Part shown: positions 41,432 to 50,529 of the stretch, piece by piece
Layout: the number at the start of each line of letters is the position of its first letter
Numbering within the stretch: the stretch's first letter is position 1
Assembly (NCBI GenBank): GCA_002368795.1
Contig: DFFG01000099.1
Coordinates: 1 to 55,775, forward strand
Source: Eubacterium sp. UBA3782
Lineage (GTDB): Bacteria; Bacillota; Clostridia; Lachnospirales; Lachnospiraceae
Direction: 5' to 3'
Length of the DNA: 55,775 nt
The notes under the pieces: model-generated
The model's input: only the letters and a program-made list of their open reading frames with translations
The model's database searches: none
Told to the model about the DNA's origin: nothing
Made by a program: the position numbers and the translations under genes

Positions 41432-42163
41432 ATGGGTGTTATTACTGTTCTTTGGGAAAAATGGACCGAATTCCGGCGGGATTTTTATAAGATCACACTG
41501 GCTGCAATGATCTCACCGATGATGTACCTGATCATTTTCGGCATGGGGATCCAGACGACCTCGCACGGAGAGCCTTATCTGAATTTCCTGATCCCCGGCG
41601 TCATCTCCATGGCGACCATGACCGGAAGCTTTAGCGCTGTAGCCCAGAACATGTCGGTGCAGAGGCTGTATGAAAAAGCCCTGGACCAGGTCATGGTCTC
41701 GCCCACCCCTCTATGGCAGTTTATTCTGGGACAGATCATCGGCGGAAGCCTTCGCGGTATGTACGCTGCCGGCGTGATCATGCTGCTTACGGCACCGATC
41801 CGTGTGGGCCTGATCTTCAATGGGGTATCCTTTTTGATCATGTTCCTGAACGGCGCTGTCTTCTCTACCATGGCACTGGTGCTGTCCTTTCTGGCGAAGA
41901 CCTACAATGATGCGCCGAAGTATAACTCCTACATCATCGTGCCCATGTCCTTTTTGTGTAATACCTTCTTTTCGACAGAGCAGATGCCGTCCGGCTTCCG
42001 CCAGGCAGTATCCCTTCTGCCTCTGTCTCAGGCCTGCGAGATGATCCGTGCGATCTCCCGGGGCGATGCACCGGGCTGGTTTGGCTTCGCTGTCCTGCTG
42101 GTCTACCTGGTGATCTTCTCGGTCATCGCTGTCGTGTTCATCTACAAGAAAAAGAATCTATAA
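41432..42163 (+). CDS. ABC-2 type transporter permease
   Basis: The 243-residue protein has six membrane spans of the DrrB/NodJ class ('FLIPGVISMATMTGSF', 'LYEKALDQVMVSPTPLWQFILGQIIGG', 'SFLCNTFFSTEQMP', 'LPLSQACEMIRAI'). With the ATPase it should export a drug, lipid or polysaccharide-linked compound. The surface protein gene 12 bases downstream suggests a joint task. Confidence 0.92.
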   Translation: MGVITVLWEKWTEFRRDFYKITLAAMISPMMYLIIFGMGIQTTSHGEPYLNFLIPGVISMATMTGSFSAVAQNMSVQRLYEKALDQVMVSPTPLWQFILGQIIGGSLRGMYAAGVIMLLTAPIRVGLIFNGVSFLIMFLNGAVFSTMALVLSFLAKTYNDAPKYNSYIIVPMSFLCNTFFSTEQMPSGFRQAVSLLPLSQACEMIRAISRGDAPGWFGFAVLLVYLVIFSVIAVVFIYKKKNL

Positions 42164-42175
42164 GGGGAGGGGCAT

Positions 42176-43270
42176 ATGAGAAAAGGTAAAACCATGAAAA
42201 TGTTCCTCGCCGTCCTGGTCCTGGCGGCAGCGCTGCTGCCGATGCCGGTTCTGGCGGATACCGGCGACGTCGCTTCGGCGGGCGAGATCGCAAATGCAAG
42301 GGAGATCGGCAAGTACGGCATGCTTCCGGTCTACGGACAGGATATCGCCGACGGCACCTACCATGTGACCAGCCAGTCCAGCTCCGCATTTTTCCGGATC
42401 ACGGACGCGCAGATGACCGCGGAGGATGGTGAGCTGTCGGTCACGATCACCCTGTCGAGCCACAGCTACCTGTACGTCTATCCGGGAACGGCAGAGGAAG
42501 CCGCAGCTGCAGATACATCGGCCTACATTCCTTTTGTGGATGATGCCGACGGAAGAGCGACCTTTACCTTCCCTCTGAAGGCGATGGATACGCAGGTCCG
42601 CTGTGCGGCCTACAGCAAAAATACAGAAAAATGGTATGACCGTCTGCTGCTGTTTGAGGCGTCCTCACTTCCGAGAGAAGCGCTCTACGTGGATCTGCCC
42701 AATTATGACCTGATCGAGAAAGGTCTGGAAGCCCTGGGCGATACCGGCTTTGATGTGGATACGGCGGTCAATGAAGGCTGGAAATCGGAAGAAAAAACAC
42801 TGGAGAGCGCGGCCTATGAGCCTGCAGAGGCGCTGTCGGTGGATCTTCCGGACGGAGAATACTCCATCGAGGTAAATATGACCGGAGGCAGCGGCCGTGC
42901 CAGCGTAAGCTCCCCCACGCTGCTGCTTGTGCAGGAAGGAAAAGCCTATGCAAAGCTGTTCTGGAGCAGTACCTACTATGACTACATGATCGTCGGCGGC
43001 ATGCGCTATGAGAACCGGACCACAGACGGAGGAAACTCCACATTCATCATTCCCATCTCTGCCATGGATTCGGTCATTCCGATCATTGCCGACACGACTG
43101 CTATGGGAGACCCGCTGGAGATCGAATATACCCTGACCTTCTACCGGGAATCCATCGGCGACAAGGGGATGATCCCCCAGGAAGCCGCAAAAAAAGTGCT
43201 GGTGATCGCGCTCTTTATCATCATCGGCGGCGGCATCCTGAACTGGTACGTCAAGCGCGGCAGGCGCTAA
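42176..43270 (+). CDS. membrane-anchored surface protein with two NEAT-like domains
   Basis: The 364-residue protein has a signal peptide (about 1-27, ending 'PMPVLADTG') and a C-terminal membrane anchor (about 342-358) with the Arg/Lys tail VKRGRR. Between them lie two beta-rich domains of the clostridial NEAT/'iron-transport-associated' type. One is about 55-165, with 'FFRITDAQMTAEDGELSVTI' and 'YLYVYPGTAEEA'. The other is about 224-335, with 'SGRASVSSPTLLLVQEGKAY' and 'IIADTTAMGDPLEIEYTLTF'. Such domains bind haem or other ligands in some proteins; binding here is not shown. It is the third gene of the ABC-2 operon, with GGGGAGG before the ATG. Confidence 0.78.
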   Translation: MRKGKTMKMFLAVLVLAAALLPMPVLADTGDVASAGEIANAREIGKYGMLPVYGQDIADGTYHVTSQSSSAFFRITDAQMTAEDGELSVTITLSSHSYLYVYPGTAEEAAAADTSAYIPFVDDADGRATFTFPLKAMDTQVRCAAYSKNTEKWYDRLLLFEASSLPREALYVDLPNYDLIEKGLEALGDTGFDVDTAVNEGWKSEEKTLESAAYEPAEALSVDLPDGEYSIEVNMTGGSGRASVSSPTLLLVQEGKAYAKLFWSSTYYDYMIVGGMRYENRTTDGGNSTFIIPISAMDSVIPIIADTTAMGDPLEIEYTLTFYRESIGDKGMIPQEAAKKVLVIALFIIIGGGILNWYVKRGRR

Positions 43271-43300
43271 GAGAAAGGGGAGTTCCCGCAAAACAAACAG

Positions 43301-43485
43301 CGGGGCTGCCGCACGAAAGCTTTTATGTGTCTACATATTCTTACGGGAAACGCTCTCGCTCGGTCCTCGCGCAGCGGTTCTACGTCGGAATCTGTTAAAT
43401 CAGATTCCTCCAAGAACCGGCGCTGCGGATGTTCCCTTCAGAATATGTAGGCACATTTTTGCTTTCGTGCGGCAGCCCCGTTTTT
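43301..43485 (+). repeat. 170-nt structured palindromic element, copy B (also terminator)
   Basis: The perfect 20-bp terminal arms are CGGGGCTGCCGCACGAAAGC and its complement (43301-43320, 43461-43480), followed by TTTTT. The inner helices match copy A in position but differ in sequence, with compensatory pairs (CTACATATTCT/AGAATATGTAG, GGTTCT/AGAACC). It ends the ABC-2 operon and the convergent asnB. Confidence 0.9.
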
Positions 43486-43506
43486 GGACTGACCGCGTAT
43501 ATTTTT

Positions 43507-45402
43507 TTAGTTTGCAGCAGCCCTGCGGCTCCGCTCGAGGGCCAGCTCGTCATCGATGCTGACGCTGCAGCCGCCCTCTTCAAAGTATTCTCTGTACCAC
43601 AGCAGGAACATATAGACGACCCAGATGTGCCGGGCATAGTCTTCCTTTCCGGCCTTGTGGGCATCCAGGATCTTCACCAGCTCATCGGTGTGGAAGAATT
43701 TTTCCGCCGCAGGGCTGGTGAATTCTTTTTTGACGATGGCATAGTATTTATCCTGCCGCAGCCAGATCCGGATCGGGACAGGGAAGCCGAGCTTTTTCTT
43801 TTCGGCCTGCCGGTCGTTCAGGTACCGGTGGGCAGCCTCGCGGAAGCACACCTTGGTGTTTTTGTCGGTGACCTTTTCCTCGAGGGGAATGGTCTTTGCG
43901 CACTCGTACACGCCGCGGTCCAGGAAGGGTACACGGCTTTCCAGACAATGGGCCATGCTCATCTTGTCAGCCTTCAGCAGGATATCGCCCACCAGCCAGA
44001 AGTTGAGGTCGATGTACTGCATTTTTTCCGTATCCTTCAAGTGACGCACCTTGTCGTAGAAGGGCCTGGTGAGCCTCCAGGGTTCGGTATCTCTGCCCGG
44101 ATATTTCAGCACTTTATTTCTGAGCTTTACGTCATATACGTTGGCGTTGCCGATAAAGCGCTTCTCCACATCCTTTGAGCCGCGGATGAGGAAGCCTTTG
44201 CCCTTGGGATGGCCGGGAAGACGGGAGACCGCGGCGGCCAGCGCTTTCCGGATCCCTTTAGGCACTTTGGCGTAGCCGGCCAGGGACATGGGCTCATGAT
44301 AGATGACGTAACCGCCGAAGAGCTCGTCGGAGCCCTCGCCGGAAAGGATGACCTTTACGTGCTTTGCAGCCTCGCGGTCGACAAAGTAGAGCGCGGAAGC
44401 AGAGGCATCGGCCAGGGGTTCATCCATATAGTACTGGATCTTTGGAAGCTCCTGCCAGTACTCTTCGGTAGAGATTACCTTGCTGTAGTTTTTGATCCCA
44501 AGGCTTTCCGACAGCTCCTGGGCATAGGGGATCTCGTTGTACGTCTCATAGTCAAATCCCACCGTAAAGGTTTTGGATCCGTGGAAGTGGCAGGCGACAT
44601 AGCTGGAATCCACGCCGCTGGACAGGAGAGAGGCGACCTCAACGTCGCTGACCATGTGGTAGCGGATCGATTCCTGCAGGGTCTGGTCGATCCGGTCGAT
44701 GAGGGCGTCGTGATCAACGGGTCCTTCATCTGGGGTGAGCATGGGATCAAAGTACCGGCGGATCTTCATCTTTCCGCCGCGCCAGTGGAAGCAGTGTCCG
44801 GGCATCAGCTTGAAAATGCCGGAAAAGAAAGTCTCCGGAAGCACGGAATATTCAAAGGACAGGTACTGCTCCAGTGCAGGCAGGCTTACGCTGCGGTGAT
44901 AGCCAGGGTATTCCAGGATGCTTTTGATCTCGGAGCCATAAACCAGCTCGCCGCCGATCTGGGCATAGTAAAACGGTTTGATGCCAAACATGTCCCGCGC
45001 GCCGAAGAGCTCTTTTTTCCGGGTGTCCCAGATCACAAAGGCAAACATGCCGCGAAGGCGGTTCAGGAGGGCCTCGCCCCATTCCTCATAGCCGTGCAGG
45101 AGTACTTCAGTATCCGCTTTGTTTGCAAACGTATGCCCTTTGGCGGTCAGCTCTTCCCGAAGCTCCCGGTAGTTGTAGATCTCGCCGTTAAAGGTGATGA
45201 CCAGGGTCTTATCCTCGTTGAACATGGGCTGATCGCCGGTATTCAGATCGATGATCGACAGGCGGCGGAAACCCATGGCGATATCCTCGCTGATAAAGCG
45301 GCCGCTTCCATCCGGCCCCCGGTGAATGATCCGGTTCATCATATTTGTGACGACGGTTTCCTGGTCATACTGTTTTCCGGTAAATCCGCAGATTCCACAC
45401 AT
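43507..45402 (-). CDS. asnB: asparagine synthase (glutamine-hydrolysing)
   Basis: The 631-residue enzyme amidates aspartate using glutamine and ATP. MCGICGF places the catalytic Cys at residue 2 (start 45402, GGAGG eleven bases upstream); an in-frame ATG six codons earlier would block Cys2 and is rejected. The glutaminase domain shows 'HRGPDGSG', 'TFNGEIYNYRELR' and 'DTEVLLHGYEEWGEALLNRLRGMFAF'. The synthetase domain shows the pyrophosphate loop 'LLSSGVDSSY' and 'LSGEGSDELFGGY'. It stands alone between two convergent neighbours on its 3' side and a long leader on its 5' side. Confidence 0.96.
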   Translation of the reverse strand: MCGICGFTGKQYDQETVVTNMMNRIIHRGPDGSGRFISEDIAMGFRRLSIIDLNTGDQPMFNEDKTLVITFNGEIYNYRELREELTAKGHTFANKADTEVLLHGYEEWGEALLNRLRGMFAFVIWDTRKKELFGARDMFGIKPFYYAQIGGELVYGSEIKSILEYPGYHRSVSLPALEQYLSFEYSVLPETFFSGIFKLMPGHCFHWRGGKMKIRRYFDPMLTPDEGPVDHDALIDRIDQTLQESIRYHMVSDVEVASLLSSGVDSSYVACHFHGSKTFTVGFDYETYNEIPYAQELSESLGIKNYSKVISTEEYWQELPKIQYYMDEPLADASASALYFVDREAAKHVKVILSGEGSDELFGGYVIYHEPMSLAGYAKVPKGIRKALAAAVSRLPGHPKGKGFLIRGSKDVEKRFIGNANVYDVKLRNKVLKYPGRDTEPWRLTRPFYDKVRHLKDTEKMQYIDLNFWLVGDILLKADKMSMAHCLESRVPFLDRGVYECAKTIPLEEKVTDKNTKVCFREAAHRYLNDRQAEKKKLGFPVPIRIWLRQDKYYAIVKKEFTSPAAEKFFHTDELVKILDAHKAGKEDYARHIWVVYMFLLWYREYFEEGGCSVSIDDELALERSRRAAAN

Positions 45403-45465
45403 AACGCAGACATCCTCCATAACGTGTGAAGCATAGCGCTATAAAACACGATTGTTTACAACTTC

Positions 45466-45537
45466 GCAGCAGACGCGCACGGTCGAAGCAGTTATATATC
45501 ATGCGCGCCGCGTCCGGAACGCCGGGGCGTTCCTGGA
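45466..45537. repeat. two-hairpin repeat, degenerate copy 3
   Basis: It begins GCAGACGCGCAC as copies 1 and 2 do, diverges in the loop, and ends in GGAACGCC/GGCGTTCC, the equivalent of the second hairpin. Confidence 0.6.
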
Positions 45538-45583
45538 GAGGTCTTGTTTCTGTGCCATTACAGGCACACCGCAAGATCAGACT

Positions 45584-45612
45584 TTGACATTATAATCAGA
45601 AAACAATTATAG
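45584..45612 (+). promoter_or_regulatory. putative promoter for the radical SAM unit
   Basis: TTGACA, a 17-base spacer and TTATAG. A TATAAT also occurs within the spacer but too near the -35. Confidence 0.5.
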
Positions 45613-45772
45613 GGCAGTGCTGTGCCTCTGGCAAGAAAGAAGTGCGGGATAAGAGGATAAGAGAGGGCCTGCCATACAATTTGCGTATGATAGAGAGAAT
45701 GGAAAGCGGGCAGAGCCCTGTGGTCAGGCTGAGAAGGTATAGTAAAGCAAAAGAAAAAATGGAAGGACACAT

Positions 45773-45973
45773 TTGCAGAAGTGTCCCAGACCTGTGCCGG
45801 ATGTGACGGAAATCAAAGTCTGTCCCATGGAAGAATGCCCTGACCGGGAATATAATGCACACCAGATCATTATGGGCATAGAAGACGCGGCAGATCTGTT
45901 TATCCTACGTTTACTTTTGCCCTTTATCTTTTTTGGAGCAGCCTTGCGGTTATCCGGTCAGTGGCTGCTATGA
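45773..45973 (+). CDS. possible small membrane protein (66 residues)
   Basis: A TTG start with AAGGA six bases upstream opens a frame with a Cys- and Pro-containing N-terminus and one hydrophobic helix (about 41-60, 'LFILRLLLPFIFFGAAL'). It ends 30 bases before the radical SAM start. No homolog is recognised; base usage does not settle it. It may be chance. Confidence 0.25.
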   Translation: MQKCPRPVPDVTEIKVCPMEECPDREYNAHQIIMGIEDAADLFILRLLLPFIFFGAALRLSGQWLL

Positions 45974-46002
45974 CAAAATACAGGATGCAGGAGGTAATAG
46001 AA

Positions 46003-47487
46003 ATGGCATCTGCAATCGAGAATGTAAAGCATGCGGCAGAAAGACAGGCGGTTGCTGTCCTGGCTGAAGGCCTGGTAAAAAATCTGAAGAACAAGAATTA
46101 TGAGGACCGTACAAAGTCCTATCTGAGCATTCTGAAGCTGGCACAGAAATATTATGGAAAAACCTTTACGCCCGAGATGGTCGCGGCGGTGAAGGGCGCC
46201 ATCGAGGATCCGGATAACCGCTGGATGAAGTTCATCGATGAGATCATCAATGAGATCGATCCCCAGTTCGCAAAGATGACGCTGCTGAACCTGGGGTATG
46301 AGTCCTTCCTGCGCGGAACAAGGATGATCCGCGAGAACCGCAAGAAATACGACTGCAATATTCCCTGGCTGATCCTGTTCGATCCGACGGCAGCCTGCAA
46401 TATGCACTGCGAGGGCTGCTGGTCCGGTACCTATGGCCACAAGAGCAACCTTTCCTTTGACGATATGGATAAGATCGTTACAGAGGGCAAGGCGCTCGGC
46501 ACGCATCTCTACCTGATGACCGGCGGAGAGCCGATGGTCCGCAAAAAAGATATCCTGAAGCTGATCGAAAAGCACAATGATTGCTATTTCGCTGCTTTCT
46601 CCAATTCCACGCTGATCGATGAGGAGCTGTGCAAGGAGCTTGCCCGTCTCGGCAACATGACCTTCTTCCTCTCGATCGAAGGCACACCGGATACCAACGA
46701 TGCCCGCCGCGGCGAGGGACATTATGCAGCGGTCATGCGTGCCATGGATCTGCTGAAGAAATACGGCATCCTGTATGGAACCTCGATCTGCTACACCAGC
46801 GCCAACATCGAGGCGGTTACCAGCGACGACTTCTTCCATCTGCTTGAGAAAAAGGGAGCAAAGTTCGGCTTCTACTTCCACTACATGCCCACCGGTCAGA
46901 ACGCGGTTCCGGCCCTGCTGCCGACACCTGAGCAGAGAGAATATATGATCAACCGCATCCGCTATATCCGGTCCGATGCAAGCGACATCAAGTTCTATCC
47001 GATGGATTTCCAGAATGACGGCGAGTTTGTCGGCGGATGTATCGCAGGCGGCAGGAACTACTTCCACATCAACTCCAGCGGAGACGCGGAGCCCTGTGTA
47101 TTCATCCACTACTCGAACACCAACATTCATGAAAATTCGATCCTGGAGATGCTGCAGAGCCCCCTGTTCATGGCATACCACAAGGGTCAGCCCTTCAACA
47201 GGAATCACCTGCGCCCCTGCCCGATGCTGGAGAATCCGCAGCTGCTCCGCAAGATGGTCCAGGAATCCGGAGCACACCAGACCAATGCAGAGGCACCGGA
47301 ATCCGTCGAGCATCTGTGCGCGAAATGCGATGACTACGCCAGAGACTGGAAGCCGTTTGCCGAGCGGATCTGGGCATCCCAGAAGCACAAAACGAAAAAG
47401 ATCTACGAGAATTACACAAAGGAAAAGAGAGAGCATCCGGAGCTGGCAGCTTTTGAGAAGCCGGCAGAGCTGAAAAAAGAGGCATAA
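46003..47487 (+). CDS. radical SAM protein, SPASM-like, function unknown
   Basis: The 494-residue enzyme has an N-terminal helical region (1-120), then the radical SAM core with the 4Fe-4S ligands C132, C136 and C139 in 'ACNMHCEGCW'. 'MTGGEPM' is the SAM-binding GGE motif. A Cys-containing C-terminal region ('GGCIAGGRNYFHINSSGDAEPC', then 'RPCPMLE' and 'HLCAKCDDYA') could hold auxiliary Fe-S clusters as in SPASM proteins. The substrate is unknown; no peptide precursor gene is evident beside it. The start at 46003 (AGGAGG seven bases upstream) is preferred over in-frame codons at 45961-45970. Confidence 0.85.
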   Translation: MASAIENVKHAAERQAVAVLAEGLVKNLKNKNYEDRTKSYLSILKLAQKYYGKTFTPEMVAAVKGAIEDPDNRWMKFIDEIINEIDPQFAKMTLLNLGYESFLRGTRMIRENRKKYDCNIPWLILFDPTAACNMHCEGCWSGTYGHKSNLSFDDMDKIVTEGKALGTHLYLMTGGEPMVRKKDILKLIEKHNDCYFAAFSNSTLIDEELCKELARLGNMTFFLSIEGTPDTNDARRGEGHYAAVMRAMDLLKKYGILYGTSICYTSANIEAVTSDDFFHLLEKKGAKFGFYFHYMPTGQNAVPALLPTPEQREYMINRIRYIRSDASDIKFYPMDFQNDGEFVGGCIAGGRNYFHINSSGDAEPCVFIHYSNTNIHENSILEMLQSPLFMAYHKGQPFNRNHLRPCPMLENPQLLRKMVQESGAHQTNAEAPESVEHLCAKCDDYARDWKPFAERIWASQKHKTKKIYENYTKEKREHPELAAFEKPAELKKEA

Positions 47488-47510
47488 GGAAGCATAAAAA
47501 GACGAAAGAA

Positions 47511-47560
47511 GAAGGGCTGCAGACCCGCTGCGTAACCGGCGGTTCTGCGGCCCTTTTTTA
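47511..47560 (+). terminator. intrinsic terminator after the radical SAM gene
   Basis: AAGGGCTGCAGA pairs with TCTGCGGCCCTT, an inner CCGC/GCGG follows, and TTTTTT ends it. Confidence 0.9.
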
Positions 47561-47765
47561 AAAGATGCATAAACTGTTCAAAAATGATTGCAATCATAGA
47601 GAAATACTGTGATATGCCTTAATATTTCGCATAAATATCAGATAATAGATGCAGAAGCAAAAGGAAAATGATACAATATTATCAGCTATATCGTATTTCG
47701 GGTCCGCTGGTGTGCAGCCTGGCCGGAACCTGCAAGGCTGATGCTGCACAAGGAGGAGAGTTTCC

Positions 47766-49244
47766 ATGCTGAAGGATTTCGTAAAGGCAAATATGCCCGA
47801 AGAAGAGGAGATAAAACGTGAGCTGAAAACTGCCCGGGATAAGCTTGCCGGCTATCAGAACCAGATCAAGGAGGCAAAGCTGCCGGTCATGGTCATTATG
47901 GAGGGCTGGGGCTCGGCTGGCAAAGGCACGGTTATATCCAAAGTTATCAAAAACATTGATCCCAGGTTCTTCCAGGTGAAGACCTACAAGAGGCCCTCTG
48001 AGGAGGAGCTTCGGTATCCCTTCCTGCATCGGTATATGCTGGATATTCCCGAGGCAGGCAAGTTCACCTTTTTTGACTCCTACTGGATGGAGGAGATCAT
48101 CAAGGATTACATGCACGGCGATATCGATGAGGAGACCTACCGTAAGCGCGTAAACAGCGTCAATACCACAGAGCGTTCCCTGACAGACAATGGCTATCTG
48201 GTCATGAAGTTCTTCTTCCAGATCGGAAAGAAGGAGCAGAAAAAGCGCCTGAAGGAGCTTCAGGAGAACAAGGACACAAAATGGAGAGTCGACAAGGCGG
48301 ATATCCATGAGAATGCCCACTACGATAAATATCTGGAAGCCTATGACCGTTATCTGACCGATACCAACCGGTCGGTTGCTCCCTGGTATATTATTGATGC
48401 CTCTGATCTGAAGTGGACAGAGCTGCAGGTCCTGCAGTTCCTGAACCAGGGGATCGAAACTGCCCTGAAAAACCATGCGCTGGCTGTGCCGATCCTGCAG
48501 AATACCTTCCCGCTGAACCAGAGCCATAAGCTGGCCACCATCGCTCTTGGCGACAAGGTCCTGTCTGAGGAGCAGTACAAAGCCCAGCTGGATGCTCTGC
48601 AGAAGGAGCTTGGCGAACTGCACAACAAGCTGTACCGCAAGAAGATCCCGGTCATCATCGCCTACGAGGGCTGGGATGCGGCAGGCAAGGGCGGCAACAT
48701 CAAGCGTATCGCAGCGGCACTGGATCCAAGAGGTTATGTCGTCGAGCCGATCGCCAGCCCGGAGCCTCACGAAAAGGCCCGGCATTTCCTGTGGCGGTTC
48801 TGGAAACGGCTGCCAAAGGACGGTCATATCACGATCTTTGACCGTACATGGTACGGCAGAGTCATGGTTGAGCGGCTGGAAGGCTTCTGCTCCGAGAATG
48901 ACTGGCAGAGAGCCTACAATGAGATCAACGAGTTTGAGAAGGAGCTGGCAGACTGGGGCGCTGTCGTGATCAAATTCTGGGTTCACATCGACAAGGAGAC
49001 CCAGCTCGAGCGGTTCACCGAAAGACAGAATACACCTGAAAAACAGTGGAAGATCACGGAAGAAGACTGGAGAAACCGGGAGAAGTGGGATCTCTATGAG
49101 GCGGCTGTCGATGAGATGATCGAGAAAACCAACACCACCTTTGCCCCGTGGTATATCCTGGAGTCCAACGACAAAAAGTATGCAAGGATCAAGGCCTTGA
49201 AGATCGTTATCGATGCGATCCGCGAAGCCTGCAAGGATAAATAA
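47766..49244 (+). CDS. pap: two-domain PPK2-type polyphosphate:AMP phosphotransferase
   Basis: The 492-residue protein has tandem PPK2 domains. Each has a Walker A (EGWGSAGKG, about 46-54; EGWDAAGKG, about 299-307). Only the C-terminal domain has the catalytic Walker B/lid 'FDRTWYGRVMVER'; the first reads 'FFDSYWMEE' and lacks the Asp-Arg pair. This asymmetry is the usual class II PPK2 design, which makes ADP from AMP and polyphosphate. It should help energy and polyphosphate balance in the cytoplasm. The ATG has AGGAGGAG upstream. It is monocistronic between two strong terminators. Confidence 0.92.
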   Translation: MLKDFVKANMPEEEEIKRELKTARDKLAGYQNQIKEAKLPVMVIMEGWGSAGKGTVISKVIKNIDPRFFQVKTYKRPSEEELRYPFLHRYMLDIPEAGKFTFFDSYWMEEIIKDYMHGDIDEETYRKRVNSVNTTERSLTDNGYLVMKFFFQIGKKEQKKRLKELQENKDTKWRVDKADIHENAHYDKYLEAYDRYLTDTNRSVAPWYIIDASDLKWTELQVLQFLNQGIETALKNHALAVPILQNTFPLNQSHKLATIALGDKVLSEEQYKAQLDALQKELGELHNKLYRKKIPVIIAYEGWDAAGKGGNIKRIAAALDPRGYVVEPIASPEPHEKARHFLWRFWKRLPKDGHITIFDRTWYGRVMVERLEGFCSENDWQRAYNEINEFEKELADWGAVVIKFWVHIDKETQLERFTERQNTPEKQWKITEEDWRNREKWDLYEAAVDEMIEKTNTTFAPWYILESNDKKYARIKALKIVIDAIREACKDK

Positions 49245-49352
49245 GAAAACCGCTGGGATAAATTGCTGGGGCAAACAGCTGGGGACAACAGCTGGCAAAA
49301 CAGCGAGATATCAGGATGCAGCATAAAATAGCATAGAAATACAGATAGAAAT

Positions 49353-49462
49353 AAAACGGCTGCCGCGCCAGCCATCGCGCAAATTGATTCCCGAAAGAAG
49401 TGTTTAGGTTATTTCCTCGAAGGTATTTGCACGGTTGGGTTGGTGCGGCAGCCGTTGTTTTA
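49353..49462 (+). terminator. long intrinsic terminator after pap
   Basis: The outer stem AAAACGGCTGCCGC/GCGGCAGCCGTTGTTTT closes a 70-base interior that has weaker pairing. Its base shares GGCTGCCGC with other terminators here. Confidence 0.8.
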
Positions 49463-49524
49463 TTACAGGCTGACAAAGTCATGTGAATGCAGGGGTATAC
49501 AGATACCGCCTGAAGACGCCCGGA

Positions 49525-50256
49525 TCAGGTGGAAGACTCCGGCATGGCGATCAGATCCCGGACGACCTCACCGGCCAGGATTAGACCTGCGGCTGACGGG
49601 ACAAAGGAGATGCTGCCAGGCACACTTCGTCTGCCTGCCTGCGGCTGCTCGGATGGGCTTTCCTTTGGCTGGATGGGCGGCTCTGTGGAATAGACGACCT
49701 TGAGTCCCGTGACGCCCCGTTTTTTCAGCTCCCGCCGCATGACCTTTGCCAGGGGGCATACGCTGGTGCGGGAGATATCGTCCACACGAAAAAGGGCCGG
49801 ATCCATTTTGTTTCCTGCGCCCATGGAGCTGATAACAGGAACACCGGCAGCCTTTGCCCGGAGGATGATCTCCAGTTTGGCAGTCACCGTATCCACCGCA
49901 TCGATCACGTAATCGTAATCGGAAAAATCAAATTGATCTGCCGTTTCCGGGAGGTAGAAGCAGTTATAGATGCGCACCTTTGTATCCGGATCGATATCCT
50001 GGATCCGTTCGGCCATGACCTCAGTCTTGTACCGGCCGATGGTCCGGTATGTGGCGATGATCTGCCGGTTCAGGTTGGAGATGCTGACGGTATCACTGTC
50101 GATCAGATCCAGTGCGCCGACACCGGCCCTGGCGAGAGCCTCCACGGCAAAGCCGCCGACACCGCCAATGCCAAATACGGCGACCCTGGAGCTGCGGAGC
50201 CTCGCGATCCCTTCTTCTCCGATAAGCAGACTGGTTCTGGAATACTGTTCCTTCAT
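49525..50256 (-). CDS. tcdA: tRNA threonylcarbamoyladenosine dehydratase
   Basis: The 243-residue E1-like enzyme (ThiF/HesA/MoeB superfamily) cyclises t6A37 in tRNAs using ATP. It has 'VAVFGIGGVGGFAVEALARAG' split by the nucleotide-binding GxGGxG, 'DSDTVSISNLNRQI', 'DYVIDAVDTVTAK', and 'VPSAAGLILAGEVVRDL'. It lacks the C-terminal ubiquitin-like-activating domain, as expected for TcdA. The ATG has AAGGAAG seven bases upstream. Confidence 0.92.
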   Translation of the reverse strand: MKEQYSRTSLLIGEEGIARLRSSRVAVFGIGGVGGFAVEALARAGVGALDLIDSDTVSISNLNRQIIATYRTIGRYKTEVMAERIQDIDPDTKVRIYNCFYLPETADQFDFSDYDYVIDAVDTVTAKLEIILRAKAAGVPVISSMGAGNKMDPALFRVDDISRTSVCPLAKVMRRELKKRGVTGLKVVYSTEPPIQPKESPSEQPQAGRRSVPGSISFVPSAAGLILAGEVVRDLIAMPESST

Positions 50257-50364
50257 CTTGTCACTTCCTTGCGCCTCTCAAGTATACCGAGGGCTTAATG
50301 ATGTAAAACCACCGGGCAGGCGTCAGAGACTCCCGGGACCCGGTGAAGCCTTTTCGAATAACAA

Positions 50365-50412
50365 AGGAGCTGCCGCACTGAGCATTTTTTGCTTCATACG
50401 GCAGCTCCTATT
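50365..50412 (-). terminator. terminator downstream of bioY
   Basis: AGGAGCTGCCG and CGGCAGCTCCT pair perfectly, enclosing TGAGCA/TGCTTC. On the minus strand it is followed by TTGTTATTC, so it is suited to ending bioY. Confidence 0.7.
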
Positions 50413-50529
50413 AAAATTACTACGATATGCGCGGTTCTGTCAATTCAGGGAGGGCGCTTTGCTTCTGTGCATAGAAGCCTTGGAAACGATCGGTGCTCTA
50501 TAGAATAGGACGCTTCGATGGTCCGAAGA

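Larger units (their letters stand above)
45403..46002. other. 600-bp region between asnB and the radical SAM gene
   Basis: The gap holds a degenerate copy of the two-hairpin repeat (45466-45537), a GTGCC/GGCAC hairpin (about 45552-45567), a promoter (45584-45612) and a possible small membrane protein frame (45773-45973). Nothing else stands out. Confidence 0.55.
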
